A stretch of DNA of 64,000 nucleotides, taken from assembly GCA_025769875.1 (NCBI GenBank), contig JAGFNK010000056.1, forward strand, positions 62,001 to 126,000, read 5' to 3'. Positions 24,401 to 37,240 of the stretch are shown here, in pieces. Each line of letters opens with the position of its first letter. The first letter of the stretch is position 1. The notes under the pieces were generated by a model. That model saw only the letters and a program-made list of their open reading frames with translations. It was not told the origin of the DNA and did not search any database. The DNA comes from Russula earlei (Eukaryota > Basidiomycota > Agaricomycetes > Russulales > Russulaceae). Both the position numbers and the translations under genes were made by a program.

Positions 24401-27400
24401 GTCGTGGCTGACTGCAGGGGCGTCGACGGATATCGCCAAGGGAGACAGAGAGGATCTCTTGATCGAGATCGGGCGAGAAGGCACGTAATTCTGCGCTTGG
24501 AAAACGTCGAGAAAGTCATCTGGCCACTTGCCCTGCTTGAGTTTGATGCGCTCAATGCGTCCGTTTGTCGGCAATGCACCCCTAGACGCTACGCGACTAG
24601 TGTCGCCGACGCTCGCTGGTTCTTCGGATTCCTCGACGACTCGCGTCAGGTCGACAGGAATGGTCTCGCTCGGTTTTCGTTCGCGGGAACGAACAGGGGA
24701 ATCGAGGCTGCTGCGTCTGCGCTGACTGGGGGTGGTGGTGCTTGGACTATGGTTGTTGCCATCGTTACCGCCAAGGTTGTCTTCGGAGCCCACCATGAAT
24801 GAAGCGACCGCACTCGCTTCGGTACGGGTCATGCTTGGCCACTCGGACGGCACAAATGACGTCGCCTCGGTCGTGACGGTACGAATTGTGCCAAATTTGC
24901 CGTGCGCACCCGAGTTGCGTCGGTTCCCGATTCCAGAGTCGAAAAGACTCGAATACGTGGTCGTGTCGGTGAGGTTGCTCGACGCGATGGACTGGTTCGT
25001 CGTCGAATCGGCAACGGACACGCGCACTGATTCTCCAAAGGGAGGCGCTAATGATTCGCCAGCGCCAGAGGCAAAAAGTGAGCGCTCTGACGGCCGCGAA
25101 CGCCTGGGGGAACGTGGGGGGACGATCGGGGGCACCTCGTCACGGTTGCTAGTCCGGGCTGAAATTTCGGGCCTGTCTGTCTCTGTTCCAAGCGCTGTCT
25201 CCGCATGGCTAGACGAAGAGGGGGGAGCTGGGCTAGCGAATCGTAACGTGGGAAGGCCGGGAGATGGAGTCCATCGCCTCGTGTTGTTCCTCGTAGGAGA
25301 GCGTGGTGAGCCTGGCGGTGAGTGGGGAGACAAGTTGGGGGAGGACATGGCAGCGCGCGACGAAAAGCGGTATGGTGAGCCGAGAGGAGCGTTTGCGCCG
25401 CTTGGTTTGAGGGCGGAGGTGTTGATGGGTGTGAGCTTGCTTTTGCCCCGCAAGAGCTGAGATTGGGTTGGGGTTGCGGGAGTCTCTGCCCACTTGACAA
25501 GAGCAATGACAGTTTTTGCGACGCGTGCGAGGGAGTCCGAAGTGGCCTCTATGAGATCGTCGCGCAAGAAGAGATCGTGAGGAGAGAGTCCGTGGGCAGA
25601 ACAGGACGCGAGAAACTTGGTCACGTTCGACATGCGGAGCTTTCCGTCCTCGCGCTGGGTCAATCCGTGCGATTGATCCAGGCCGCAACTTGTTCATGAG
25701 TCTAATGAAAGAAAGCATCAACGCACCGCCGGGGTAACTAGGAGGGAAAGAAGGGTCGACTGACTGGCAAAGGACATAACCATCCCGCAGGGCCTCCGAG
25801 AACAATCGGCGCTCCCTCTCCTCTCCTGCCGCACTGGCGCTTGCACCTAACGTGGAACCCACTGCAGCTAGTTGGGTAACGCTCCCGCTGGCAGAGGCGC
25901 CGCTTTTACCCCAGACACGCTCGAGACGGGCGAGGGCTCGCATGCGCTGTTCCACTTCCTCTGATTCGCGTATGCCGAGGCCGGTGGTCTGGCCCGGTCG
26001 CAACATCTCCTTGCAGAGGACGGAAGTAGCTACGCGCATCGTCTCGCGATGGATTGGGTTCGAGGGGGCAACGGTTGAGATGGAGGCGGTGGAACCGTTC
26101 GCGTGAGGGGTCAGAACTTGGGGAGGAGAGGCGGTACGCCGATGCTGACGGGTTGGGGAAAGCGCACGGGGACGGCCAGTGGGTGAAATTGGAGATGAAG
26201 CACGCCGTAGGGCAGGGGAGGGCGAGCGGCGATCTAAAGACGATCGCCGGAATCGCGTTGGATGAATAAGATGGCGGATAATTGAGGCTTGGAGGTGGAG
26301 GCAGAGGCAAAGCCACGCGGAATGACCGCGCGAGGCGAAAGTGGAGAGAGCGTGCGGGGAGAGCCTGGACTTGCTTGACGGGGTGAGGAGGACGGGGCCG
26401 AGGACGAGTGGTCTGGAGAGGAACGAGGTGTACGGAGCAAAAAGCGTTGCTGTTGTGGGTTGCGAGAGGATGAGGCGGGGGTGGGGGTGGCAAGGGGGCT
26501 CGCTGGTTCTAGATTGGCGGATCGAGTGGGAGTGGTAGGCGCTGGTGAAGAAGGAACAAATGGGTCGAGGGAGGGAGCGGATGGGGAAGAAGGTAGATGA
26601 GGATGAGGATGAGAATTTCTAGGTCGAGAGGGGGCGGGGGGATTGGCATTCGCAACAGAAGGACGCTTCGGAGAGAGGGGGGCGGGAGGGCTTATAATGG
26701 GGCGGGCAGGCGAAGAGGAGGGCGGAGGAGATGATGGGGAAGAAGGGGGGGAGGAGGAAAGGTGGACGGCGGGGGAGGAAAGCGAAGCGAGAGTGAGGGA
26801 AGGAGAAACAAAGCTCGTGAACCCAGGGAGTCGAAACCGGTGGAGACCCTTGCCATTTTCTGCAGGAAGGTTATCTTGACCGTCGAGATCTTCTTCAGGT
26901 TTATGATCATTGAAAGGCGGCGAGGGGACAGGATGCGTCGAGTGTTCTGGGAGGGACGGCTTCCTTGAGCGGCGGAGGGTGACTTTGGTCTCGAACCGTT
27001 TGAAGATCCCGGTCCGTTCCTTGGCGCTATCGGTCGCTTGGGTCGCTTTGGCAGTGATAGCGGTAGAGCGATCGCCATCGCTTGGTGGCGAAGAAGGGTC
27101 TGCCTTTCCTTTTGACCGCGCCGTGGAACGGATGGTCTGCTCGAATGGAGAACGAAGCAAACGCTTGAACGTTATCGGTGCCGACTCGGAGGGAGAGGGC
27201 TGCGGCATCGCTTGAGGGTGTACCGGTCTCGGTCCTGAACGGTTGGCGGGCGGTTTTGGTGGTGGGGGCGGCGGCGAGCGTGAGGATTTGGAAGAGGAGG
27301 TGGGAGGGGGATTATAGGGGACGGGGAGAGAAGGGGGGTCGGTACGAGAAGATAGAAAGCGTGGAGGAGTAGAAACGGCGGCGGAGTGGACCTTCGTTGT

Positions 27401-27418
27401 CACAACGGAGGCAGCCAT
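21410..27418 (-). CDS. septation-type MAP3K-like kinase with CH, kinase and C1 domains
   Basis: Minus-strand gene with several introns. The N-terminus (27418 to about 26250) is long and Pro/Ser-rich. Next is a calponin-homology-like segment (about 25960-25500): [14 protein letters not shown], an intron, [12 protein letters not shown], then [19 protein letters not shown] disordered Ser/Pro linker follows. The kinase domain (about 23620-22650) has [34 protein letters not shown] and [10 protein letters not shown]. It resembles the STE11/Cdc15/Cdc7/SepH group that drives septation and mitotic exit in fungi. After it lies a C1-type zinc finger (about 22365-22160) with HTFVKTTF and [14 protein letters not shown]. 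The stop is at 21410. Two points are unresolved: a reading-frame change near 26230-26280, and a one-base discontinuity in the CH segment near 25642. Confidence 0.83.
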
Positions 27419-28563
27419 GTGGAGAGGATCATGCGAGGAGATCGTCGTGGATGGCGTGTACGGTGAAAGGTGGGGGAGAGGACAGGGAGAGGGGGGGGGT
27501 TATGCAGAGCGCTAGGACACATCTTCCCGGGACGACGGCCGTCCAACTGACCGACGAATTAAACCGACAGAGGCAGGAAGCTTGTGGACTCGGGTTGCAA
27601 CGTGCGATGGCGTTGATTCCGGTATTGGCCTGCACGCCCCGTCCAGCTGGCGCGCACTGATAGGGGACTGACTCAGTCACCCTGTTCCGAACTCTATGAC
27701 GTCCCTCTATCCCGATCACCACTCTCATATTAGGTTCACTCCCATGTCGCTGTCGCTCGCAAAGACGCACGGCGTTTATCTCGCCCCTCTCCGTCCCCGT
27801 CCCTACCCTGCCCAACAGCCAAATGCCACGCCACGGCCCTAGATCACGTGTTGTAGGCGCCACGATCACGTGTAAATGATCTGGCTGGGAAAAGGGAAAA
27901 GAGACGTACATGTGGTCACCTTGATAACGGCGGCCGGCCCTTGCTCTAGTGGGTGGCCCCGTGGTTGTGGAGACACCCCAGTCGGTGAAGTGGGGCAAGC
28001 AAGCGCCGCGCAAGTAATGAATTGCGGGCGCATTCTGTCGTGGTGTGAACGTACCCACGCTTTCGATTCGAGGGCAAGTGGCGTCCCATTTTGGGTGAAA
28101 AAAAGGTGGAAGAATCGGGAAGCCCTCTTGATGATGACAAGCGTGCGTTTCATCGACAACTGCCAGAGCTGGCGGAACAACGAACTTTGCATCCCTTATC
28201 CTAGGTCAGAGGGTTGCATGTTTCGACCGTTAGGAAGTTCATCATACAAGCGCAAAGAAGTATACCGTATACCGTGCACTTGGCGCTAATCAGTTTACAC
28301 CCCCTTGCCTCGTGACTCGGAAGGCAATGAGAGATTGTGGCGTGGGAATAATAAAAGGACGGCTGAGATTGAACTTTACTCGCTCAATCCGGCAGACCGC
28401 GGCACCCGCAGCCGCAGTTCGAGTTCAGCGATCGATAACAAAACGATTTGTTTTTTCTTTCTTTTTTTCTTTTCAGCACAGCACTCCACCGACGGTCACG
28501 AGTATCGTCAGGAAACAAGCTTTTTTTGCTCCTGACCTCGGGTGTACATACACAACACCTGCA
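27419..28563. other. divergent intergenic region, no gene seen
   Basis: About 1.1 kb between the kinase (minus) and the Bye1-like gene (plus), so it carries both promoters. A 209-codon minus-strand open frame (27429-28058) has no domain, no repeats and no sign of exon structure, and is not supported. A T-rich tract lies at 28448-28472, just upstream of the Bye1-like start. Confidence 0.5.
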
Positions 28564-31500
28564 ATGCCAACTCGAGCTGCTACAGCCGCCGCCGCCGCCG
28601 CCAACACGCGTACAACCCGCTCACGCAAGGCTCAACAACCCGCCGGTAAAGAGAACGCCGCAACTCCCCTCCTTTCATCATCAACCAAGGGTAAAGACAA
28701 GTCTGCTTCTAAAAAATCTGCTCGAAATGTAAAGGCAGCAAAGAAAGTGGACGAGTTGTTTTGTTCTTGTCGTGGTATCGATGACGGTACTCCTATGGTA
28801 CAATGCGGTACTTGTGATGAATGGTCAGCACCCCCTCCCCCTTTTCCTTACTCATCCCCTCCCGTTTCTCGAACCCCCCACTCATAATCCTTTAACTAGG
28901 TATCACTTCCAGTGTATCCAGCTTAGCGAAGACGATGCGAGTGAGATAAGTGAGTCATCGTCTTCTCTCTATCCTCAACCTTCCCTGACTGACTCATTCA
29001 TCTCTCTCAGTGGTATATGTGTGTCCTTCGTGTCAGGAGAAGACTGGCAGGCGTACAGTGAGTAAGTATCAGAAGACGATCCATGCCCGGCAACTCCATT
29101 ACCCCTCATTCTCTCGTATTGTTGTACTCTCCCATCTTGTAACAACCCACGTCTACGTCTGCTGGTACCCGTGTTCATCGCAATACGTCTTGGTACTGCC
29201 ACGCTGCCAATTGCGCCCCCTGAGCTGCATGTGCCCCTCCTGCACCAGCGCTAGTCGCATACATCGAGACTGAACGATCCCAGTCGGCATCAGGTTACCA
29301 TCCATATGTAATGTGAGACCGAATGCCGAGACACGCAGCCAATTTTTTCTTCATTCCTCATCTTATTCTCTTGCCTCCTTGGTCTTTCGTCTTTTTCGTT
29401 CTCTGCGCCCAGAGAGGGAGTAGCGCTGACCCAAGTTTGATAGTGGAATGGGAGGGGCCCGATGCGCTTGAACCCATTGAGGACGTCCCACCTGAGGAGC
29501 CAACCGGAACAACGCAGACGCCTGCGACGCGCGCCGACAAGCCCGAACAAGCGGAGGACGAAATCGAGCGATCGGAGACAAAACCACAACAACGGCGGCA
29601 ACGATCCTCGCCCGCAGAGCTATCAGAGTCAAGCGACGACGGGAGTGGGGATGAGTACATCGACGATGCTGATCGTCCCGAGGGCGCAACTGGGACTGCG
29701 CACAAACGCAAGGTGTGTCATCGCCCACCGCTGTCCTGGTCTTACCACGTGCTCATCACGCATTCTCGACAGCGCGCCAATAATCGGCGCATCGCCGTCC
29801 CTTCCTCCTCCGACTCTGATGAAGACGTCGAGAACGAAAAGGCGACGGCGACGGGAGCGCATCCCCGTCAGTCGAACGTCACCTCGACAAAGTCCAAGAC
29901 CATATCCACCTCTCCTCAACCAGGCTCACTCAAGCGCAGGCAGTCCACCAGCAGCCTCGGGTGTCCCGACAGCACCTTCCACCGCAAAGCGCAAGCGTGC
30001 CGAGTCATCGTCTACTGCAACAGAGGATGCTGCGCGCAAATATTGCCTCGGAAAGTTCACCGAGATGTTCACAGGCATATTCATGCAGTATCCCCACATC
30101 CAGCAGGAAACCAACGCAGGGGAATCCGGGGATCATAACAAGGCAATGGTAGAAAGAAAGCCCGAGGAGCTGACTGAAGCCGACAAGACCCAAGTTTGCG
30201 AGCGCGCCACAGCATTTGCGACCCAAGTCGAGCAAGCGGTATTCGATACATATTCGGAGCCAGATAGACTTGGAAATCCGGGCACAGGCGTCAAGTACAA
30301 GTGCGTTTCTCGGCTGCCCTTATGCACGCGCGTTCTGATCACGATCTGCAGAGAGCGTTTCCGCACACTCACCTTCAATTTGCAGCAATCCGACCGCGTG
30401 GCACTGCACAAGCGCATCTCCTCCGGACAAGTCGCTCCTGCAACGCTCTCCACGATGTCCTCGACCGACCTGGCGTCGCTGGAACAACAGCAGTCGATCA
30501 AGCAAGCTGAGCAGGAGGCTCTTGAGCATTCCATCTTGATCAAAAAGGCTGTCCCCCGCTCCAAGATCACCCACAAGGGCCTGCAGGACATCGAGGACGT
30601 GAATGAGGACTCGGCCATTGCCAAGCAGCGTGAACGCGAAATCGAGATGGCCGAGCAGGAGCGCGAGCGCGAGCGTCTCGCCAGGCTGCGCACCGTTCCG
30701 GCCCTGGCGCACTCGCACTCAAACCCACCTTCTGCCTCCGTTCCACCCGAGTCTCCTGTTGTCCCCTCTTCCGCCTCTGGTGTTCCCCCAGTCTCTTGGG
30801 GTGCACCGCCGCCGGTACCCCCCATCCAAGCATCCGATTTTACGCACGCGGTGGACCCAGAACTCAACTTGGGTGACTTCATCCATATGGATGACGAGCC
30901 ACCAGAGTCTGCTCCTCGTTCCGCAGATTCTAGTCATCCGGGGTCCGACTTGCCCACATCTGTCGGTGAGTCGTCCGCAGCTCGCACGGGGACAACGCAG
31001 CAGGGACCGTCGACGCCGATTACTGGGATCTCACCGTTCGCCCAGAGCAAACCGGATATGCCGCCGCGCGCGTCGTTTGACCTGAATGCATTGTGGTCTG
31101 CCCCTCCGCCTCCGCCTCCACCCAATGAAGCTGGCCATCCTTCTTCGGGAGAGAGCACAGAGGCGAACGACAGCGGAGAAGCGATGATGGACTTGGACAC
31201 TCCAACGCCTCCGACTGAGGAAGTCGGTTCGCGCGGTGGAGAATCAGGGACCGCTGCTGCTGGATCAGAACAAGGGGTGGAGCATGAAGGCGAAGGAGGG
31301 AAGAACCTAGACTTTGCCATGTTCTTGGGTCAAGAGGAAGAGGAGAAGGACAAAGAAAGGGAAAGGGACCGGGAGAAAGAGATGATCGGGCTGGCTTCGC
31401 AGCCAGATCCACAGGTCGTTTTCGAAGGGCTGCCGCACGTCTGGAGTGGTACCGTGAGTCGAGTCGGCCTCATTTGTTTCATTTTTCTTATGGTTGAACC

Positions 31501-32862
31501 GTTCTCGTACAGATAAGCATGCCAGTCGACTCGAGCGCGCCGCAAGAGCTCACGGTGATTGCTCGCCAGATCGGTGGTCGCGGCCTCGCAGCTGATTCAC
31601 CTCTCTGGCGGACGCTCTTCCCCCTCGGTCACCTCAGGATCGATGGACGCGTGGCTGTCGGTAGCTCGACCGAGTACTTATTGGCGTCAAGGCTCAATTC
31701 GGCCAAAGAGCTGATCGCCGTGGCATGGACGCCCGTTTCCGGTGCTGATATGGCGGCCCTCAAGGCGCTCTCCACCTTTCTCATCAAAAAAGAGTGAGTC
31801 ATGATTCGCCTTCTACTCGTCACATCTCATAATAATTTCTGAAATCTTCCGGATACCGACAGCCGCCATGGGTTAATCTTTCCCTGGGGCTCGAGGGGCC
31901 GAGAGTGGGGCCGAGAGCTCTACGTCATCCCATTATTGAGCTCCCACACGCTCCCTGATTACCTCGAGCTCCTTGACGATCTGCGCCTCCCCAAAACCCG
32001 GAGCGCAGATTGCCTCGTCGGTATCTGGGTTCTCAACCGTGGCAGACTGGTCGCACCGCCGCCACCTGCTCCACTCCAACCGGCAGCGCTAGTTCTTCCT
32101 CCCACGCAAACCTCGCACGCAGGGCAGTCCTTACCGTTCGCACCGCCGCCAGGGCAACGGGTGTCAGCCTTACCACCCGCTCTGGCATCTGCCTTGGCGA
32201 GCATCATGCCGGCTGGCGCGGTGCTGCCCAACGCTGGGCCTGCCGCACTCGCGGCCGCGCTCTCCCATCTCCCCACGGCACCACCACTGGTCACTCAAGC
32301 CACGCCTACGCCTGTATCAGCTGCGATCGCGCCGGCATCTACGGCGGAACTCGCGGCGCAAGTCGCGTCGCTTACTCCTGAGCAGATCCAATCGATGTTG
32401 GCCACTCTACACCAACAACAGCAGTTGCCGCAGGCGGGGTCTTCTGCACCGCTACCGGTCCCATCAATGCCCGTACCTGGCCCCCCTCCACAACCCCAAC
32501 AAGCGTCCCAGTCGCCAGCGGTGGCCGCCGCCTTACAGATGCCAGGTGCGGCCGCGCCTTGGGCCTCGCCGCAGGCCCAGCAACTACCACAGGCACCTAC
32601 AATGACGATGCAGAAGCCGTATGACGGGTATAACGAGCGGGAGCGAGGCGGCGGCGCGCGCCGTGGTGGATATCATGGCCGGGACGAGTCGCCACGTGGG
32701 CGTGGACGTGGAGGAGGACGAAGAGGCGGAGTTGGGATTGGGAGCGGAGGGCGAGATGATGGGTATAGGCGGATGTCGGACGCAGGATGGGGAGGACGTG
32801 GTGGACGAGGCACATCGTCCGGGTCGCCTGGGAGGCGAGAAGGGCCGTCATACTGGCGGTAA
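28564..32862 (+). CDS. BYE1: Bye1-like transcription regulator (PHD, TFIIS-M, SPOC)
   Basis: Multi-exon nuclear protein. After an Ala/Lys-rich start comes a PHD finger (LFCSCRGIDDGTPMVQCG, then YHFQCIQLSEDD and VYVCPSCQEKTG). The exon 1 donor at 28824 and acceptor at 28899 splice to give the conserved W-Y-H-F. A charged disordered stretch follows. Next is a TFIIS central domain (RKYCLGKFTEMFTGIF near 30030, KERFRTLTFNLQQSDRVALH near 30350). Then comes a SPOC domain (VFEGLPHVWSGTI, intron, VIARQIGGRGLA, ending near 32030). This order is that of Bye1, which binds RNA polymerase II and H3K4-methylated chromatin. The C-terminus is Pro/Ala/Gln-rich and ends in an RGG-rich tail (GRGRGGGRRGG), suggesting RNA binding; that last point is inference. 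Confidence 0.88.
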
Positions 32863-33235
32863 CCATTTTTGTGACTGTTACTGGTTCAGAGACATCCTTT
32901 TTCTTTTTTTTTTTTGTGCAGTGCTTTATTTATGCTTATGTCGACGGCGGTCTCTATTTTTTTGCATCTACTTACTGTAACGTGAAACATTTAGTATGTA
33001 AGGGAGAAATGCCGGGGTGACCCGAGGCAGGCAACCTTGGAGAAAGGACTGAGTTGCGTTGACGGAGGACACTTTTTCTGGACGTCGTCGCGTCGCCGCG
33101 GTGGCGTGGTGGCTGAAATTAAATATTAAAATTGGGCGTGGCGCGGCGGCGCTAAACACGGCGATCGGGCCGGTGTCACCGTCTTCGCTATTGTTGCCAG
33201 CCCACGATCCAAAGTCGACCCAAACGAAAAGCACG
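32863..33235. other. short intergenic region
   Basis: About 370 bp between the Bye1-like gene and NAD synthetase, which lie in the same orientation. A T tract at 32900-32917 follows the first stop codon. Nothing else is recognised. Confidence 0.45.
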
Positions 33236-36200
33236 ATGGGTCATTTGATCACTCTCGCGACGTGAGCAGAGACCGGTTTCTCACACACGTTCGCAGCCCG
33301 AGTTAATCCGCATCTCATCTCAGTTGGTAACGTATCTTATCCCCCCCCCCCCCCCGGACGCTGCTTTTGTGTGATGGCCACATCTATCCTTACAGCTCGT
33401 TGAATCAATGGGCGATGGACTTTCAGGTGCGCACGCGCCACGACGACTGACGGCGGCGAGCGATATGCGAACTGATCGACGGTTTTTTTTTTTTTTTTTT
33501 GGGGGGGGGGGGTTTATGTGAACCAAAAAAAAAAAAAACGAACGAACGAACGAACGAACAGGGTAACATGGAGCGCATCCTCGAGAGCATCGTCGTCGCC
33601 AAAGCGCGCGGGGCCGCCGTGCGCGTCGGGCCCGAGCTCGAGATACCGGGCTACGGCTGTTTGGACCATTTTCTCGAGGGTGAGGGGCCGGTTGACGTTC
33701 GATTTTGTTGCGCGCGCGTGCCGACGAGGGTTATTGAATGTCGATTGTTTTTGTGCAGGCGACACGGTGCTGCATTCGTGGGAGGTGCTGGCGAGCATAC
33801 TCTCCTCCGACAAGGCGCAGGACATCCTCTGCGACATCGGGATGTGCGTGGCGCTTTTGCTTCCCCCCCCCTCTTCCCTCTGCTCTATCTAGCCCGTGCG
33901 CATGCGCGTGCGTGCGCGTAGGCCGGTGACGCACAAGAACGTGATATACAACTGCCGGGTGATCGTGCACAACCGCAAGATCCTGCTCATCCGACCCAAG
34001 ATGTGGCTCGCGAACGACGGCAACTATCGCGAGCTGCGCTACTTCACGCCCTGGACCAAGGGGCGCCAGTGGGAGGACCACTACCTGCCGCGCATCGTGC
34101 AGGCCGTCACCGGTCAGGTACGCCGGCGCACTCTGTGTCGCGAGGCGAAATTTCGGACCTCTGGGGGGACAGGTCAAGGTTCCGTTCGGGGACTGCGTCG
34201 TGAGCACGGTCGATACGTGCATCGGGGTCGAGCTGTGCGAGGAGCTCTTCACTCCGGCCAGGTACCGCTTGCTGGTGGTCGGCGCCTTGTGAGAGGATGC
34301 GCGTCTCATCCGTTCCTTTGCGTATGTAGCCCGCACATCCTCATGGGACTCGACGGCGTCGAGATCTTTACCAACTCGAGCGGGAGCCATCACGAACTCA
34401 GAAAGCTCAACACGCGCGTCGAGCTCATCAAAGAAGGCCACCCTCAAGGTACGCCCCCCCCCCCCTCCTTCGCGCCCTCGTTTCCTGTCTCTGAAGCACG
34501 CTCCCGTCCCCTGTTGACGCAGCTCGGCGGCGTGTACCTCTATGCAAACCAACAGGGCTGCGACGGCGATCGGCTGTACTACGACGGCTGCGCGATGATC
34601 GCGCTCAACGGCCGCATCATCGCGCAGGGCTCGCAGTTCTCCCTCACGGACGTCGAGGTCGTCTCCGCGACGATCGACATCGAGGACGTGCGCGCGCACC
34701 GAGCCAAAAGCAGCCGCAGCATGCAGGCCGCCGGGGCGGAGCGCTACCACCGCATCGAGGCGCCCATCGCGCTCTCCAGCGGCAAGTTCGACGCGATCGA
34801 GGAGCTCAACCGGCCCGCGGTACCCCCGAACGAGGTGCGGTACCACGCGCCCGAGGAGGAGATTGCGTGCGTCGTTCGTTCCTCGCGCGCGCGCGGGGTC
34901 GTGTTGAACCAGTCGGCGCGGGAATGATTAGGCTAGGGCCCGCCTGCTGGCTGTGGGATTACCTTCGTCGCTCACGCACGCAGGGGTATTTTTTGCCCCT
35001 CAGCGGTGGCATCGACAGCTGTGCGACGGCCGTCATCGTGTACTCGATGTGTCGACTGGCCGTCGACGCCGCGCGCCAGGGGAGTACGTCTTTCTACTCT
35101 TCAGTGTCCTGACCCCTCCTTTGCGACTAACCGCCAACGGCGTGCGGCGGATCAGACAAACAGGTGATCGCTGACGCGCGACGCATCGCGGGCGAAGCCG
35201 AAGACTCGGACTACGTGCCCACGGACGCACGCGAACTGTGCGGGCGGATCATGCACACATGTTATATGGGCACGGAGAACTCGAGCGCGGAGACGCGCGC
35301 GCGCGCCAAGGGGCTCGCCGAGGCCATCGGCAGGTCCGTCTCTTCCTTTCCGAGTCGCCCGCGATGTCGGCTCTGACTGTGGGGGTCTCAGCTACCACAC
35401 GGACCTGAACATGGACACGGTCGTGACGGCGCTTCGGACGCTCTTCCAGGTGGTGACGGGCGTGCGGCCGCGCTTCCGCGCGCACGGCGGGAGCGAGGCG
35501 GAGAACCTTGCGCTGCAGAACATCCAGGCGCGATTGCGAATGGTCATCGCGTACTTTTTCGCGCAGATGTTGCCGTGGGTGCGCGGGCGCATCGGCGGGC
35601 TGCTCGTGCTGGGGAGCGCGAACGTGGACGAAAGGTGGGTGCGCGCTCGCGAACCGTGGTACATGTGGTTCCGATAAGGGGGTTTTCAGCTTGCGTGGGT
35701 ACTTGACCAAGTACGATTGTTCTTCCGGTCGGTGTTTTGTTCCGTCGACGGTTGTCCGTCCGTGTTTAACGGCGGGACCTGCAGCGGACGTCAACCCCAT
35801 TGGAGGGATAAGCAAGACTGACCTGAAACGGTTCATCGCGTGGGCTGAGGAGAGCTTCCAGCTACCGATTCTCTCCCGGTGAGGACCGTTCTCTCCGCGG
35901 CATGGTCGGAGCATGGGAAGACTGAGTGTGTCGTGCATGCACGCAGGTTCTTGGCGGCCGTCCCAACGGCCGAGCTGGAGCCTTTTACGGAAACGTATGC
36001 ACAGGCCGACGAGGTGCGATCCACCGACTTCCTTTCTTCGCCGGGGACGTTTTCACGCCTCACATTCTAACGCGTGCACGAAAGGCTGACATGGGGATGA
36101 CGTACGACGAGCTGTCCGAGTTTGGGCGGCTGCGCAAGGTGGAAAAGTGCGGGCCGTACAGCACGTTCACCAAATTGGTGCACGCGTGGGGTTCGCGGCT

Positions 36201-36628
36201 CTCGCCTCGAGAGATCGCCGAGAAGGTCAAGCTGTTCTACTTTGAGCACGCGCGCAACCGACACAAGATGACGACGCTGACGCCGTCGTACCACGCCGTA
36301 CGCTCCCCCCCCCCCCCGTTCGCACCCGTCGTCTTTCGTTATTTCTGACCTTTTTTTTTTTTTTTTTTTTGGGAACGCTCAAGGAGGGGTATAGCCCGGA
36401 TGACAATCGTGCGTTGCGTCACTTGGTTGGCAGCGCGCATGTTCGCGTGTGGGGTGGGAAGTTTCTTCTTCTATCTAACTCCCGTTCACAGGGTTCGACC
36501 TGCGCCCGTTCTTGTACCCGTCCCGGTTCCCGTGGCAATTTAGGAAAATCGACGAGGTCGCTGCGGTGCTGCCCGACAGGTCGAACGTCGGGCAGCCTGA
36601 GCAGCAGCAGAAGACGAAGAGGGAGTAA
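33236..36628 (+). CDS. QNS1: glutamine-dependent NAD+ synthetase
   Basis: Makes NAD+ from deamido-NAD+, ATP and glutamine, the last step of NAD synthesis. The start is fixed by MGHLITLAT, an intron (33261-33396), then [10 protein letters not shown], the conserved N-terminus of the eukaryotic enzyme. The N-terminal nitrilase-like glutaminase domain shows the Glu ([12 protein letters not shown]), Lys ([12 protein letters not shown]) and Cys ([11 protein letters not shown]) triad. The C-terminal synthetase domain has the PP-loop [12 protein letters not shown], then [28 protein letters not shown] and YSPDDNRFDLRPF. About nine introns, several with long homopolymers or cytosine runs. The stop is TAA at 36626-36628. 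All key residues are present, so the gene looks functional. It is probably cytosolic and single copy. Confidence 0.93.
33482..33560. repeat. low-complexity run inside NAD synthetase intron
   Basis: A T run, a G run, an A run and a short (ACGA)n microsatellite lie back to back in the second intron, just before the acceptor CAG at 33559. Such tracts are length-unstable and error-prone in sequencing. The open frames they produce on both strands are not genes. Confidence 0.7.
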
Positions 36629-37240
36629 ATAAATGGCTTTTTTTAGACGCGCGATGCACGAAGGAGAGACTGGTGTAATACGTACATACAAATGCAATAA
36701 ATCCGGGCCGAGCAGCACATGCACGGAAATCAGACGGAATATGGATCCGCTCGGCCAAACGAGGGGTTCACATAACCCTGCAAGTGAGTGACAGTGACAG
36801 AAAGCCAGAAGCATTCGATCCCTTGACCCTGACGCCCGCGAGGCAGGGAAGCTGCCCAAATGGCTTCAACGGCTCTGGACCGCGCCAGGAATCCTATCTA
36901 TCCTAATTTTTTACCCAATCGGGCCAACCGCAATACACCTTCCCATGTTCCTTGCTCTGTGCCGCCCGGCGCGCAGTCACATTTGCGGGCGTGCTTTTCA
37001 TTTGCCTGCTTTTGACGATGCGGCGCCGCGACATGGGTGGTGACGCAGGCGGGGATAAACCGTCGGGAGTGGGCAGGGTGAATCACGCGATGTGCCATGC
37101 GATGCCATCCCCCGATGAATGTTCCACCCGCTTCGACAGGATCTACTGTACCCCGTGTCCGTGGCTCGTCCCCTCCCTTAAAAAACAGGGAACCACGAGG
37201 CTTCTCGACCCCTCCTCGCTCCCTCTCCCCCTTCTCCGAC
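36629..37240. other. intergenic region, no gene seen
   Basis: About 610 bp between NAD synthetase and the Ppo dioxygenase, marking the return from single-copy genes to the CHAT/Ppo repeat block. The last 60 bp before the Ppo start are strongly C/T-rich, a common fungal core-promoter feature. Confidence 0.45.

Noticed and set aside
23434..25663. Long plus-strand and alternative minus frames across the kinase linker
   Set aside because: Shadows of the Ser/Pro-rich kinase linker. Only the minus frame joins CH and kinase domains.
27429..28058. 209-codon minus-strand open frame between the kinase and Bye1-like genes
   Set aside because: No domain, repeats or conserved pattern, and it sits in the divergent promoter region. 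Chance frame in GC-rich DNA.
33731..34846. 371-codon minus-strand frame opposite NAD synthetase
   Set aside because: Rich in Arg/Val/Asp/His as expected for antisense of a GC-rich coding exon. The plus-strand enzyme explains the region fully.
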